Positions 26,954-36,593 of a stretch of 64,000 bases of DNA are shown here, piece after piece. Numbering within the stretch: position 1 is the stretch's first letter; each line of letters opens with the position of its first letter. The translations under genes were made by a program, and so were the position numbers. Source of the stretch: Butyrivibrio sp. LB2008 (GTDB lineage: Bacteria; Bacillota; Clostridia; Lachnospirales; Lachnospiraceae); assembly GCF_000621565.1 (NCBI RefSeq), contig NZ_JHXZ01000016.1, positions 1 through 64,000 of the forward strand. Direction: 5' to 3'. The notes below the pieces were generated by a model. It searched no databases. It had not been told where the DNA came from and was given only the letters and a program-made list of their open reading frames with translations.

Positions 26954-27406
26954 TTAATACGATCCTACAATTGATGCAGGTTCTATATACTCATTATATA
27001 TATCTTCTAATTCTTCGGGATTCTCCAGCTCTCCAAAGACAGCTTCTCCCGACTTATCGTCTTTATCATTCTTATCTTTTACGGTTTCTTCGGAGGAACC
27101 GTCGGCAGAACTCTCATCATTGCCGTTTTCGCTCTTCTTTATGACAACGGCTGAAGGAATCTCTTCGTTTTCGTCAAAAAAGCTGTCGTCATACAAAAAG
27201 CCCTGCGTGTTATCGCCAATCTGTTCTCCGAAAGCACTTATAACACCACTTGATAAGGTCGAGGCAGAAGCTCCCGAGTCGGAAGCTCCTCCTCTACCGA
27301 AAATTGCATTTATTTTGTCTGCATTGGTAGCATAGACTATGACCAGCACCAAAATTAGCGCACTGGCAATAGCAAGTACCGCCTTTCTGAATACCTTATA
27401 GTCCAT
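26954..27406 (-). CDS. Small bitopic protein with acidic extracellular tail, function unknown
   Basis: A 150-residue protein with a basic start (MDYKVFRK), one membrane helix at about 9-27 and an extracellular part of about 120 residues. The outer part is low in complexity, rich in Asp, Glu and Ser, and ends in YNEYIEPASIVGSY. No lipobox or known domain is visible. AGAGG six bases before the ATG supports translation. It is inserted between rfbA and rfbC with small gaps (21 and 16 bases), so it is part of the operon and may be an accessory of the export or rhamnose machinery; no family is recognised. Confidence 0.75.
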   Translation of the reverse strand: MDYKVFRKAVLAIASALILVLVIVYATNADKINAIFGRGGASDSGASASTLSSGVISAFGEQIGDNTQGFLYDDSFFDENEEIPSAVVIKKSENGNDESSADGSSEETVKDKNDKDDKSGEAVFGELENPEELEDIYNEYIEPASIVGSY

Positions 27407-27427
27407 CCGAAACCTCTGTCTTGGACA

Positions 27428-28297
27428 TTAAAGTCCGTTTGCAACCTCAACCAGGTATTTGCCGTAATCAGTCTTCATAAGAGGCTCTGCAAGCTTAAGA
27501 AGCTGTTCCTTGTTAATGAAACCGCGCTTATAAGCAATCTCCTCAATACATGAAACATAAAGTCCCTGTCTCTTCTGGAATGCGCAGACGAAATCAGCGG
27601 CATCAAGAAGTGAGTCGTGATTTCCCGTATCAAGCCATGCAAATCCTCTTCCCATTGTCTCAACACGAAGTTCTCCTCGCCTGAGATACTCATTGTTTAT
27701 GCTTGTGATCTCAATCTCGCCTCTTGCAGAGGGCTTAACATTCTTTGCAATATCAACTACCTGATTGTCATAGAAGTAAAGTCCCGGAACAGCATAGTTG
27801 CTCTTAGGATTCTCAGGCTTCTCTTCGATGCTGATAGCCTTTCCGTTTTCATCAAACTCGACAACGCCGTATGCTCTGGGATCTCTTACATAATATCCGA
27901 AAATAGTGGCACCCTTTTCTCTTGATGCTACTTCACGAAGCAATTTCGAAAAACTCTGTCCGTAGAAAATATTATCTCCAAGAACAAGTGCAACAGAATC
28001 TCCGCCGATAAAATCCGCACCGATGATAAATGCATCGGCAAGGCCCCTTGGCTGATCCTGAACAGCATAGCTGAATTTCATTCCAAGCTGCTCACCTGTT
28101 CCGAACAGATCCTCGAAAATAGGAAGATCTCTTGGAGTTGATATTATAAGAACCTCTCTTATACCTGCAAGCATAAGAGTAGAAAGCGGATAGTAGATCA
28201 TCGGCTTATCATAAACAGGCATTATCTGCTTTGAAATAGCTCTTGTAAGCGGATAAAGTCTTGTTCCTGAGCCGCCCGCTAAAATTATACCCTTCAT
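27428..28297 (-). CDS. rfbA: Glucose-1-phosphate thymidylyltransferase
   Basis: A 289-residue cytoplasmic nucleotidyltransferase making dTDP-glucose from glucose-1-P and dTTP. Signature [17 protein letters not shown] at about 8-24, then [25 protein letters not shown] with the metal-binding Asp, and [17 protein letters not shown]. Length and motifs match RmlA exactly. GAGGAG precedes the ATG by seven bases. It follows rfbB by 15 bases. Its substrate can be supplied by the phosphohexomutase in the same operon. Confidence 0.97.
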   Translation of the reverse strand: MKGIILAGGSGTRLYPLTRAISKQIMPVYDKPMIYYPLSTLMLAGIREVLIISTPRDLPIFEDLFGTGEQLGMKFSYAVQDQPRGLADAFIIGADFIGGDSVALVLGDNIFYGQSFSKLLREVASREKGATIFGYYVRDPRAYGVVEFDENGKAISIEEKPENPKSNYAVPGLYFYDNQVVDIAKNVKPSARGEIEITSINNEYLRRGELRVETMGRGFAWLDTGNHDSLLDAADFVCAFQKRQGLYVSCIEEIAYKRGFINKEQLLKLAEPLMKTDYGKYLVEVANGL

Positions 28298-28312
28298 TTT
28301 AAATCTCCTCTT

Positions 28313-29398
28313 TTATCTTCCGGAATACATCTTTGTATAGTATTTCTCGTAGTCACCGCTTGTAACATGCTCCATCCAGTCGTGGTTTTCGAAATACCAC
28401 TTGATGGTCTTTCTGATACCCTCTTTGAACATAGTCTCAGGTTCCCAACCGATCTCTTTCTTGATCTTGTCGGGAGCGATCGCATATCTTCTGTCATGAC
28501 CTTTTCTGTCTGTTACATACTTAATAAGGTCATAGCTGAGCTTCTCTTTTCTGGGATCACTGTCATCAAGCTCTTCTCTGAGAACATCGATAATAGTCTT
28601 AACGATTTCGATATTCTGCTTCTCATTGTGTCCGCCGACATTGTATGTCTCGAAGAGTCTTCCCTTCTCCTGTACCATGTCGATTGCCTTTGCATGATCT
28701 TCAACAAAGAGCCAGTCACGAACATTCTTACCGTCACCGTACACGGGAAGATCCTTACCTGCAAGTGCATTGTTGATCACAAGAGGAATGAGCTTCTCAG
28801 GGAACTGATAAGGTCCGTAGTTATTTGAACAGTTAGTGATGTTTGCAGGGAACTTATATGTATCCATATAAGCTTTTACAAGCATATCTGAACTTGCCTT
28901 ACTTGCTGAATAAGGGCTGTGCGGATCGTAAGGTGTTGTCTCATAGAAGTAAGCATTCGGATCGTCATCGAGTGAACCGTATACTTCATCAGTTGAAACA
29001 TGAAGGAACTTCTTACCCTCTTTGAATGTTCCGTCGGGAAGTTCCCATGCCTTCTTAGCCGCATTGAGCATAGTTGCTGTTCCGAGTACGTTTGTCTCAA
29101 CGAAGATCTCGGGATTTACGATAGATCTGTCAACATGACTCTCTGCCGCAAAATGAACAACTCTGTCTATGTCATTTTCTTCAAAGATCTTGTTGATGGC
29201 ATCTCTGTCACAAATATTTGCCTTGATAAAAGTATAATTGTCACGAGATTCGACATCCTTAAGATTCTCAAGATTTCCCGCGTATGTAAGTGCATCAACA
29301 TTTATGATGCGAATTTCGTCATTGTACTTTTTAAACATGTAATGAATATAATTGGAACCGATAAATCCGGCGCCTCCCGTTACAAGATATGTTTTCAT
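28313..29398 (-). CDS. rfbB: dTDP-glucose 4,6-dehydratase
   Basis: A 361-residue SDR enzyme that turns dTDP-glucose into dTDP-4-keto-6-deoxyglucose. NAD-binding GGAGFIGSNYIHYM near the start, HFAAESHVDRSI, the catalytic STDEVYG and YSASKASSD (Tyr-x3-Lys), and NCSNNYGPYQFPEKLIPL. Length is slightly long but within the family. With rfbA and rfbC it covers three of the four rhamnose steps; the reductase rfbD is not in the window. Confidence 0.97.
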   Translation of the reverse strand: MKTYLVTGGAGFIGSNYIHYMFKKYNDEIRIINVDALTYAGNLENLKDVESRDNYTFIKANICDRDAINKIFEENDIDRVVHFAAESHVDRSIVNPEIFVETNVLGTATMLNAAKKAWELPDGTFKEGKKFLHVSTDEVYGSLDDDPNAYFYETTPYDPHSPYSASKASSDMLVKAYMDTYKFPANITNCSNNYGPYQFPEKLIPLVINNALAGKDLPVYGDGKNVRDWLFVEDHAKAIDMVQEKGRLFETYNVGGHNEKQNIEIVKTIIDVLREELDDSDPRKEKLSYDLIKYVTDRKGHDRRYAIAPDKIKKEIGWEPETMFKEGIRKTIKWYFENHDWMEHVTSGDYEKYYTKMYSGR

Positions 29399-29417
29399 AA
29401 AAGTAAACCTTTCCTTT

Positions 29418-30926
29418 TCATTTTTTCGTGGCTATTATATCACAAGTCAGTGCTAAGTAGAAGAGTCCCATGCCATAGCACATATATCTCGGCTGTGGAA
29501 AGATCATGGAGCCCGTAACCACAGAATTTATTGCAATGCCTGAAAGCGTAAGAAACGCAAAGAGAAGGAAATCATCCTTCACATTCTTCTCGTTCCCCCA
29601 ATTTCCAAACACACTGCTCAAAAACAATAAAACAAACGATGTCAAAAACAATGTATACATAAAGAGCGCTATCATAATAAGAACTCTGGGACTTATATTT
29701 GCTACGGATATTACAAACGCTTTGAGAACATTTGCCGTAAACACATATATTATCGGTCTGCCCTCGCCCTTTCGTATTCTGTCAAAGGCATTTTTCAGAA
29801 GCCCCTTTAAAAGAATTCCTTCAATCTGATCCTCTTTAAGCTGAGCATCACAAAGCTCAAGATCCGGAAAATGTTCCGCAACATAAGCATCACACTTAAC
29901 CTGAACAATATCAAAACCTATTACATCATAGCTCTCAGCATAATGAGAAGCCATTGCCGGCCAGTCCGAGTTAAATACATTGGAATCCTCGCCATTTTCA
30001 TATCCCGGCGCAAAATCTATCGTAAGCTGCTGCTCTTTGCAAGTCTCGTAAATATCGGTATACAGAGCATCAAGATCGGGAAATCCCTCATAATCCTTAA
30101 ACAGCTCCGCGTCCTCACTTCTTGCCGTATATAATACCGTATCGAGGCCACCTTTGCTGTTTCCTATATGTTCAACGAATCTTCCGCGCATCGCCGAATT
30201 GTATATCCTGTCGAGTCCGGTGATACACACAAGCGCCGCGAATATCATAAGTACTGTTATAAAAAGCTTATGTATCCCTTCCTGTCTGTTTATAAAAAGA
30301 TAAATCACAAACGCCGAAAATCCCCACAAGATAAGGCAAATAAGCATCTGTTTTCTTATACTTGCGATCAGAATCCCAAGCAGGAACACCCTCATCAGAG
30401 TATTTCTCAAATATACCCTGTGCAGATTCCAAAGCTCTATAGTAAAGATCACAAAAAGAGGAATCGCAAGAGATTCAGTCATTATGCACTCAGAGTACAT
30501 TGAACCTCTCTTTGCCGCAAACCTGTTAAGTGATGCGACAGCCATCTGTGACAGCACTCCGGCATACCCCAAAAACAGCGCACTGCCCGCTTTGAGATAC
30601 CTGCTTGCAACATTTCGGACCTCATTTCCAAGTCTCCAAGAGGCATATACCCACAAGAGGCTTTGAATTATCACCGCACAGAAAAGATACGAGGGCTGCT
30701 CATGAAACTCACCCGAAAAATTGAAAATCTCAAATATCTTTCTGATAAGTGCCAAAAAGAGTGGGTAAACCGGTTCCCTTGAAAAATCCATGCTTACATA
30801 ACTCTGGGAATCCACGCACCACACCGGGCCGTCCAAAGCCGCAATCCCAATATAGAAAATAAAAGGCAAAACAAAGGACAGAATCTTAAAAGATTCCAAT
30901 CCTTTGTCCTTGTAACTGTTGCTCAT
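29418..30926 (-). CDS. Polytopic membrane protein, GT-C glycosyltransferase-like
   Basis: A 502-residue membrane protein with about ten hydrophobic helices and an external soluble insert at about 255-385 (rich in acidic and aromatic residues). After the first helix comes an acidic luminal motif, VDSQSYVSM, and REPVYPLFLALI, which resembles GT-C enzymes using polyprenyl-phosphate sugars. No exact family is recognised. It lies between the GH25 lysozyme gene (24-base gap) and rfbB (19-base gap), so it belongs to the central operon and probably modifies the exported glycan or lipid intermediate. It could alternatively be a polymerase. Confidence 0.75.
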   Translation of the reverse strand: MSNSYKDKGLESFKILSFVLPFIFYIGIAALDGPVWCVDSQSYVSMDFSREPVYPLFLALIRKIFEIFNFSGEFHEQPSYLFCAVIIQSLLWVYASWRLGNEVRNVASRYLKAGSALFLGYAGVLSQMAVASLNRFAAKRGSMYSECIMTESLAIPLFVIFTIELWNLHRVYLRNTLMRVFLLGILIASIRKQMLICLILWGFSAFVIYLFINRQEGIHKLFITVLMIFAALVCITGLDRIYNSAMRGRFVEHIGNSKGGLDTVLYTARSEDAELFKDYEGFPDLDALYTDIYETCKEQQLTIDFAPGYENGEDSNVFNSDWPAMASHYAESYDVIGFDIVQVKCDAYVAEHFPDLELCDAQLKEDQIEGILLKGLLKNAFDRIRKGEGRPIIYVFTANVLKAFVISVANISPRVLIMIALFMYTLFLTSFVLLFLSSVFGNWGNEKNVKDDFLLFAFLTLSGIAINSVVTGSMIFPQPRYMCYGMGLFYLALTCDIIATKK

Positions 30927-30950
30927 ATATTGTACCTATATTCACAGTCA

Positions 30951-33900
30951 TCATCTGTATAATGTGTTAAGGTCAACGTTTCCGGAAATACCTGAAACTC
31001 TTCCCTTTGATGTATGCTGCCACATATCATATCTGGTAGCTGTATAAGTCGGACTTGCCGCATACTGTGCAAGCCAGATCTTATAATTTGTAAGCTGTGG
31101 TGTATTGATCTTACTTGTAAACCAAGTCTTATTTGCATATACACCTGCCTTATATCCTGCATTCTGAATTGTTCCGCAGAATGCTTTGATATTTGCTGTT
31201 CTCTGAGCTGCGCTTATGCTGTCGCCTCGTCCGTTACTTCCCTCAACATCGAGGTATACGGGACATGAGATGCTGTAGCCCTTGCACAGTTCAATTACCA
31301 TTGAAGCCTCTTCAACAGCCTCAGCCTCATTTACAGCCTGTGTAAAGAAATACACACCGACTTTAAGGCCTGCTGCCTGAGCTCCCTTGATGTTTGTTCT
31401 GAAAGTAGGATCCTCAATAAGAGCTCCTGCCGATGATCCTCTGTATCCGCATCTGATAATAACGAAATCAATTCCTTCGTTCTTAACAGCCTTCCAGTCA
31501 ATTGAGCCGTTCCACTTACTTACGTCAATTCCTCTTGATCCTGAAGAAGTAGAAAGAACTCCGTCGCTTCCAAATACATACTTGGCACCCTGGATAACCT
31601 GCTCACCTGTTACATACTCGCAGTTCTTATTGTAATAGTAGGTCTTTCCGCCTATTGTCTGCCAGCCTTTGTATTTGTAATTTCCTTCGCCCTTCTGTAA
31701 AAGGTAGAATTTTTCTTTGTTGTAATAATCAGCGTATGTAGCTTCTCTGAACTTTCCGTCAGATCCCTTTATATAAACCTGAGTTCCGTCGGCAAGTTTA
31801 AGAAGTTCTTTCTTGCCTACTACAGTAACCTGAATCTCAAATGCATTGTAACCTGTCGCCGTAAATGTAACTGTAGTTGTCTTTCCACCCTTCTTACCCT
31901 GAATATCGGTTCCTGAAACGCCTGCTACAGAACCGTCTTTTGAAGTACCCTTAAGTCCCGGATAATCATTGGCATTAATTCCGATGCTAACCTTCTCTTC
32001 TTCAACAAGTGTAACCTTCTTGAACTTAATGGGAAGATCCTTTGCAGGTGCATCCTTAACAGTAACAGTAACAATTTTGCTCTGATTGTAAGCTGTGATA
32101 GTGATCTTTGCAGTTCCCTTTGCAACAAGCTTAATATCACCGTTACTTGCTACAGTTGCGACCTTGGTATTGTCACTTGTGAACTTGCAATCTGCTGCAT
32201 TAGTATCAAGATAATCTGCAGCTGCGATTGTTTCATTTACAGTCTTATCGAATTTATCAGCCTTTATCTTAAGTTCCTTCTTGGCGGTAACCGTAACTGT
32301 AATCTTAGCTTCCTTATACTTGGCTGCTGTAACGGTAACCTCAGATGTTCCGGCACTTACACCGGTAATCTTCAGACCATCCACCTTAACATTACTGTTA
32401 TTTGCGCTTGTTCTGATAGAACCTAATGTATCAACCTTAAAGTCAATTGTCTTTGTATCTCCGACCGCAAGTGTGATCGAAGTCTCTTTTACAGGAACGC
32501 TTCCGTTTTTCTCAATTTCTGCTTTCTCGGCTTCCTCGGCCTTCTTTGCTTCTTCGGCCTTTTTGGCTTCTTCAGCCTTCTTTGCTTCCTCAGCCTGTCT
32601 TGAAGCCTCTTTTGCAGCCGCATCTGCTTCCTGTTTCTCTTTTTCCGCTTTTTCTTTTTTCTCTTTTTCTTCTTTTTCTTGTCTTTCTTTTTCCTGTCGC
32701 TCTTCTTCAGCCTTCTTAGAAGCTTCTTTTGCTGCTTCATCATCGTTTGATTTATCAACGGTAGTTGCTGTATTGGCAGGATCCTCCGGTGAACTGTTAT
32801 TTTCATCAGTCAGCGGCTTATCCGTTGCAAACAGCGCAACCGTCCTAAAGTTCGCAAAATCAATTATCGAAGACTGTGACATAGGATTTGGGATATCAGA
32901 CTTATTGATCTCTTTATATGTTCCCGATCCGTCAGTATCGCTGCCGTCAAGCGGGATCTTCTCACTCTCTACATACTCAACGGTATCTTTAAGTGTAGAT
33001 TCCACAACATTCTTTACAGCTGTATCTTCTTTTGCGACATTAACCTGTGATTCTTTCTTTACCTCATCGCTGACATCAACAGCCTTCATCTCAACCTTAT
33101 CTTTAACGGTAACTGTCTTTGTTGATGTATCAAGAGTGTACTGAGAGAAGTCGGAAGGAAGCTCTTTGGGAGTAACCTTATATGTTCCGGCCTTCATATC
33201 TTTTTTATAGATGATTCCGTCTCTGTCATCATCTTCATAATCTACTGTAGATCCGTCGGGAGTCTCAACAGTTACCTTAAAAGGAACTTTTGCGACAAGC
33301 TTTTTATTGCTTCCCACAAACTTGATCTTAAGATCACTCTTGATAGAAGAAAGATTGACATTAACTTTACCGCCCTTTACTTCTTCCTCTTCTTTCTTCT
33401 CTTCCTCTTCGGTTGCCTCTGTCTTTGCTTCGTCAATGATCTCTGCAGTCATCACCTTTGCTTTTTCAGCATCAGCGACCGCAACAAGTCCGCTCTGTCC
33501 GACAATCTGGACATCACCGATCGTAGATCCGACATCCGCAAATGCACTGATCTCATTATTCTTGCCTATTGCTTTGGAATAGAACACTCCTGTCACAATA
33601 GCACCTGAAATAATGACAACTGCAACAGCTGCCGCTATACGCTCAACAGCAGTCGTATTCTTCAAAGCTTTTCCCAATCTTGCAAATACAGCTCCCGGCC
33701 CTTCATCATAGTCATCTTCCGCTCTGCGTCTGGGATGCTTTTTGCCGGAATATTTACCGGATCTGTAGCCGCCCTTTATCGATGCCTTGTATCCACGGCC
33801 ATATTCTTCATCATCATATCTGTCATCGAATCCGCCGTCATACTCATAATCATCATCTATATATCTGTTGTCATATTCATTGTCACCGCCAAATGTTTTC

Positions 33901-34484
33901 TGAAGATCTTCATCTTCGAACCGATTGGCATCTTCTGCATATTCTCTGTCATCATCAGCATAATCCCTGTCATAATCATAGGAATCATACTGACTTTCAT
34001 CTCTGTAATCGCGCTCCCCTGCGTTATCGTCATAATTATGGGCAGCACCTGAATAATAGCGATCATCATCGGCATAACCGTGTCCGTAGTCGTCTCCGTC
34101 TACATAGTCACGATCATCGTCAGCATAATCCCTATCATAATCATCTTCTTTATAATTATTATCGTACTCGACGTCTATATCGCCGTATTTGCGATCATCC
34201 ACGTAATCACGGTTGTTATCTTCGTAGTCGCGATCATAATCGTAATCATCATAATCACGATCATCCCTATACCCGCGATTATCATCATAGACTTCATATT
34301 CCATATCATAGCGGCGATCATCATAATCACGATTATCATCGTAATCATCATAGTCGTCATATCTTCCGGTATCACGATCGTCATAATCTCTGTCGTATTC
34401 TTCGTATTCCCTGTAGTCTCGTTTTTTTCTGTCACTAGAAGCCTTGCGGCCGAGAAATAATCCTCGCTTAGTTATCTTTTTCAT
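30951..34484 (-). CDS. GH25 lysozyme with long RDYDD-type cytoplasmic tail, Ig-like repeats and wall-binding repeat
   Basis: A 1177-residue bitopic protein. Residues about 15-255 are a disordered tail made almost only of Asp, Tyr, Arg, Glu, Asn and Gly. A membrane helix lies at about 284-304. Outside come a prealbumin-like segment, a Lys/Glu/Ala coiled region with the repeat AEEAKK, Ig-like (Big2-type) repeats, a choline-binding-like repeat (GWQTIGGKTYYYNKN), and a C-terminal GH25 domain (about 984-1177) with GIDVSKWNG, the catalytic pair in YLDVEG (Asp1079, Glu1081) and MWQHTSKGRVSGI. GH25 enzymes cut the MurNAc-GlcNAc bond. GAGGAG before ATG 34484 sets the start. It is first in the central operon. 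Confidence 0.9.
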   Translation of the reverse strand: MKKITKRGLFLGRKASSDRKKRDYREYEEYDRDYDDRDTGRYDDYDDYDDNRDYDDRRYDMEYEVYDDNRGYRDDRDYDDYDYDRDYEDNNRDYVDDRKYGDIDVEYDNNYKEDDYDRDYADDDRDYVDGDDYGHGYADDDRYYSGAAHNYDDNAGERDYRDESQYDSYDYDRDYADDDREYAEDANRFEDEDLQKTFGGDNEYDNRYIDDDYEYDGGFDDRYDDEEYGRGYKASIKGGYRSGKYSGKKHPRRRAEDDYDEGPGAVFARLGKALKNTTAVERIAAAVAVVIISGAIVTGVFYSKAIGKNNEISAFADVGSTIGDVQIVGQSGLVAVADAEKAKVMTAEIIDEAKTEATEEEEKKEEEEVKGGKVNVNLSSIKSDLKIKFVGSNKKLVAKVPFKVTVETPDGSTVDYEDDDRDGIIYKKDMKAGTYKVTPKELPSDFSQYTLDTSTKTVTVKDKVEMKAVDVSDEVKKESQVNVAKEDTAVKNVVESTLKDTVEYVESEKIPLDGSDTDGSGTYKEINKSDIPNPMSQSSIIDFANFRTVALFATDKPLTDENNSSPEDPANTATTVDKSNDDEAAKEASKKAEEERQEKERQEKEEKEKKEKAEKEKQEADAAAKEASRQAEEAKKAEEAKKAEEAKKAEEAEKAEIEKNGSVPVKETSITLAVGDTKTIDFKVDTLGSIRTSANNSNVKVDGLKITGVSAGTSEVTVTAAKYKEAKITVTVTAKKELKIKADKFDKTVNETIAAADYLDTNAADCKFTSDNTKVATVASNGDIKLVAKGTAKITITAYNQSKIVTVTVKDAPAKDLPIKFKKVTLVEEEKVSIGINANDYPGLKGTSKDGSVAGVSGTDIQGKKGGKTTTVTFTATGYNAFEIQVTVVGKKELLKLADGTQVYIKGSDGKFREATYADYYNKEKFYLLQKGEGNYKYKGWQTIGGKTYYYNKNCEYVTGEQVIQGAKYVFGSDGVLSTSSGSRGIDVSKWNGSIDWKAVKNEGIDFVIIRCGYRGSSAGALIEDPTFRTNIKGAQAAGLKVGVYFFTQAVNEAEAVEEASMVIELCKGYSISCPVYLDVEGSNGRGDSISAAQRTANIKAFCGTIQNAGYKAGVYANKTWFTSKINTPQLTNYKIWLAQYAASPTYTATRYDMWQHTSKGRVSGISGNVDLNTLYR

Positions 34485-34561
34485 ATACACTCCTCGTACG
34501 ATCAATCAAATTCCGTAACTAAATATATCCTCCCTCGATAACCCCCTATACCATATATAGC

Positions 34562-34590
34562 ATTTTAACATCTCCGAAATATAATAACAA
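34562..34590 (-). promoter_or_regulatory. Promoter at the head of the central polysaccharide operon
   Basis: Minus-strand TTGTTA (34590-34585), 17-base spacer, TAAAAT (34567-34562), about 75 bases before the GH25 start. Gene spacing downstream stays small for more than 20 kb, so this may drive the whole unit to 12026. Confidence 0.6.
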
Positions 34591-34601
34591 CTTTTTGTTA
34601 T
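34584..34601. promoter_or_regulatory. Operator-like palindrome over the -35 box
   Basis: ATAACAA-CTTT-TTGTTAT, a perfect 7+7 dyad, contains the -35 hexamer of the GH25 promoter. This is the usual place for a repressor site. The protein that binds is unknown. Confidence 0.5.
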
Positions 34602-34672
34602 CATTCGGTTATTTCCTTCCTATATTACGTATACTTATTAAATTCCGGTTAGCATGATCAAATAGGTTCCCT

Positions 34673-36226
34673 TTAATCAACCCACACAGTATAGTCCTTA
34701 TCAAGAACATATATTGTGTAGTCTCCGGCATTTCCCGTATCTTCTATTACAGGATTCTCCCTTTCAATAAACTTCTCAAAGTCCTGTTCAAGCGCTTTCG
34801 ACACAATATAGCACGTAGCTCCCGCCGCGTCCTTGACAGGCGGATACCAATTCTTGTCGGAAAGCCACTTGGCCCCCTGCATTTCCTCCATAGAATTAAC
34901 AGGCCTTATCTTTACTTTATTATTGCTGAGTACAGTTATCATATTTGCATGGTCAAAAGTTGAGTAGCCGTATTCATAGCCTCTCTCACTCATCCACTCA
35001 CTGGCAAGATATCCGCCATACTCTTTTGTATTATCGCTCTTAATCAGATCGTCATAGAAATACATACCCTTAATACTCATATATACAATGACAGGTACCG
35101 CAATCCACATGGTGTACTTCTTATCAAATCTGTTCATAAATGCAGCAGTTCCGACCGCCACAACAAATACCAGCATGAGATAATATCTCGGCGCCGCTTC
35201 GGACGTAGTAAAAGTTGATGAAAGAACGCAGATTATAACGCCAAACAGCATCGTAAACAGGCTGTATCTGTTAAATCCGGCCCTGTCATCTTCATCATCA
35301 TTTCTTTTTATCAGAGAAATCGCGGTCATCACATAACCGCAAACCGCCAGCACACAGAAAAGTATCGCAAGAACAGGCGCAGTGTCAAAGCTAATGACTT
35401 CAAGCAAAAAAGGAAGTACTATCTCTACAAACTTCTCTCCTGCATGTCTTATATTCCTGCTTGCACCAAGTCCGTATCCTCCCGAAAACTTTGTCGCAAG
35501 AAAAGATATCGCAAAAAGTCCGAATACCCATCCGAGAATAAAGAAATTGTCCTGCTTTTTCTTTTTTATAAATAAAACAAATCTTCTCAGGATCTCAGTT
35601 CCAAGTAGCGGTGCATAGCAAAAAAGACATGCATGCATTCCCTGAAGTCCGTTAATAACGGCAAGAACAACCGTAAAAACAATTATCGGAACGGAAACTT
35701 TATTCTTCTTAAGGCAGCTGTTGTATAACATCATAATAATAAACAATGTTATAAGGTGGCTTACATAATACTCCGCATAGAGATACATCATATTATGGAT
35801 GTCTTCACCACACTTCATAAGCGAAAGCGCAAGTCCTGCCGCCACAAATATCTCAGCACCGCGAAGCCCTATCTGCCTGAAATAAAGGATCATAACTCCA
35901 ACAAGCGCTATCATCATCACAGCACACGATATGCCCATTGCAAGATTCATATTATATCCCGTCACAGGATACAAAAGCGCCTCAAGATTCGGTGTCGAAA
36001 TAATATATTTGTGAGTCGATCCGCACCACGTATCCGGAAGCGTATAGCCGTTTTCATAAATTGAGATACCGACAAGCGTCTCGGAAGCTATATCGGAATT
36101 CATCTTCACAGTATAGTGATTGATATCAGCATCCGCATAGATCCAAACAAATCCAAGCACAAATATTATAAGAACGCATAAAAGCACACGTTCAATGATC
36201 TTATAAATATCTTTGTTTTCAGTCAC
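34673..36226 (-). CDS. Polytopic membrane protein, GT-C glycosyltransferase-like
   Basis: A membrane protein of about 517 residues with roughly ten helices and a C-terminal external domain of about 130 residues. The luminal loop after helix 1 has MNSDIASETLVG, the acidic motif typical of many GT-C proteins. The start is taken as GTG 36226 because GAGG lies six bases upstream; another GTG four codons earlier is in frame. It follows the flippase-like pair by 28 bases, which suggests that it uses a polyprenyl-phosphate sugar delivered by them. Exact family and sugar are unknown. Confidence 0.72.
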   Translation of the reverse strand: MTENKDIYKIIERVLLCVLIIFVLGFVWIYADADINHYTVKMNSDIASETLVGISIYENGYTLPDTWCGSTHKYIISTPNLEALLYPVTGYNMNLAMGISCAVMMIALVGVMILYFRQIGLRGAEIFVAAGLALSLMKCGEDIHNMMYLYAEYYVSHLITLFIIMMLYNSCLKKNKVSVPIIVFTVVLAVINGLQGMHACLFCYAPLLGTEILRRFVLFIKKKKQDNFFILGWVFGLFAISFLATKFSGGYGLGASRNIRHAGEKFVEIVLPFLLEVISFDTAPVLAILFCVLAVCGYVMTAISLIKRNDDEDDRAGFNRYSLFTMLFGVIICVLSSTFTTSEAAPRYYLMLVFVVAVGTAAFMNRFDKKYTMWIAVPVIVYMSIKGMYFYDDLIKSDNTKEYGGYLASEWMSERGYEYGYSTFDHANMITVLSNNKVKIRPVNSMEEMQGAKWLSDKNWYPPVKDAAGATCYIVSKALEQDFEKFIERENPVIEDTGNAGDYTIYVLDKDYTVWVD

Positions 36227-36254
36227 AATTTTCCTCACAATTCACCGGTCGGAT

Positions 36255-36593
36255 TCAAGACAAATGGAACACGGCAATGCCGCAAACAATAAGGCCCATG
36301 CCGATTAGTTTCCTTGCTGTGAGCTTTTCCTTGAAAAAAGCTCTTGCCATGAACATTACTATGACATAGCTTATGGGCTCCATGACAACCGTGCCCATAT
36401 AGCCAAGTCCGTCATAACAGAAAATTGATATTACCATAGATACAAGCAGAAGTGAATATCCCGCAATAACAAATACGTTCAGATACTCTTTTATAACCGA
36501 TGCATAACTCTTTTCAGCACTCTTTTTAAGAAGCATCTGAGAAGAAGAAGCTATAAACTCCGCAAGGATCATCAAAAAGAAAAACTTATTCAA
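36255..36593 (-). CDS. Small EamA/SMR-type membrane protein (ArnE/ArnF-like flippase subunit B)
   Basis: A 112-residue protein with four membrane helices, matching EmrE/ArnE-size proteins. The last helices have MEPISYVIVMFMARAFFKEKLTARKLIGMGLIVCG (shown in parts: MEPISYVIVMF, then EKLTARKLIG), the pattern of this superfamily. The start is a TTG with a strong AAGGAGGG eight bases upstream. It overlaps its partner by eight bases, so the two are likely made in equal amounts and form a heterodimer. In ArnE/ArnF such a pair flips undecaprenyl-phosphate-sugar; here it would feed a nearby GT-C enzyme. Confidence 0.75.
   Translation of the reverse strand: MNKFFFLMILAEFIASSSQMLLKKSAEKSYASVIKEYLNVFVIAGYSLLLVSMVISIFCYDGLGYMGTVVMEPISYVIVMFMARAFFKEKLTARKLIGMGLIVCGIAVFHLS

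Noticed and set aside
32281..33144. 287-codon plus-strand frame rich in Ser, Phe and Ala
   Set aside because: Antisense of the Lys/Glu/Ala-rich coiled region of the GH25 protein.
33680..34438. 252-codon plus-strand open frame rich in His and Arg
   Set aside because: It is the antisense of the repetitive GAT/TAT/CGT codons of the GH25 tail, has no ribosome site and low complexity; other long frames here have the same cause.
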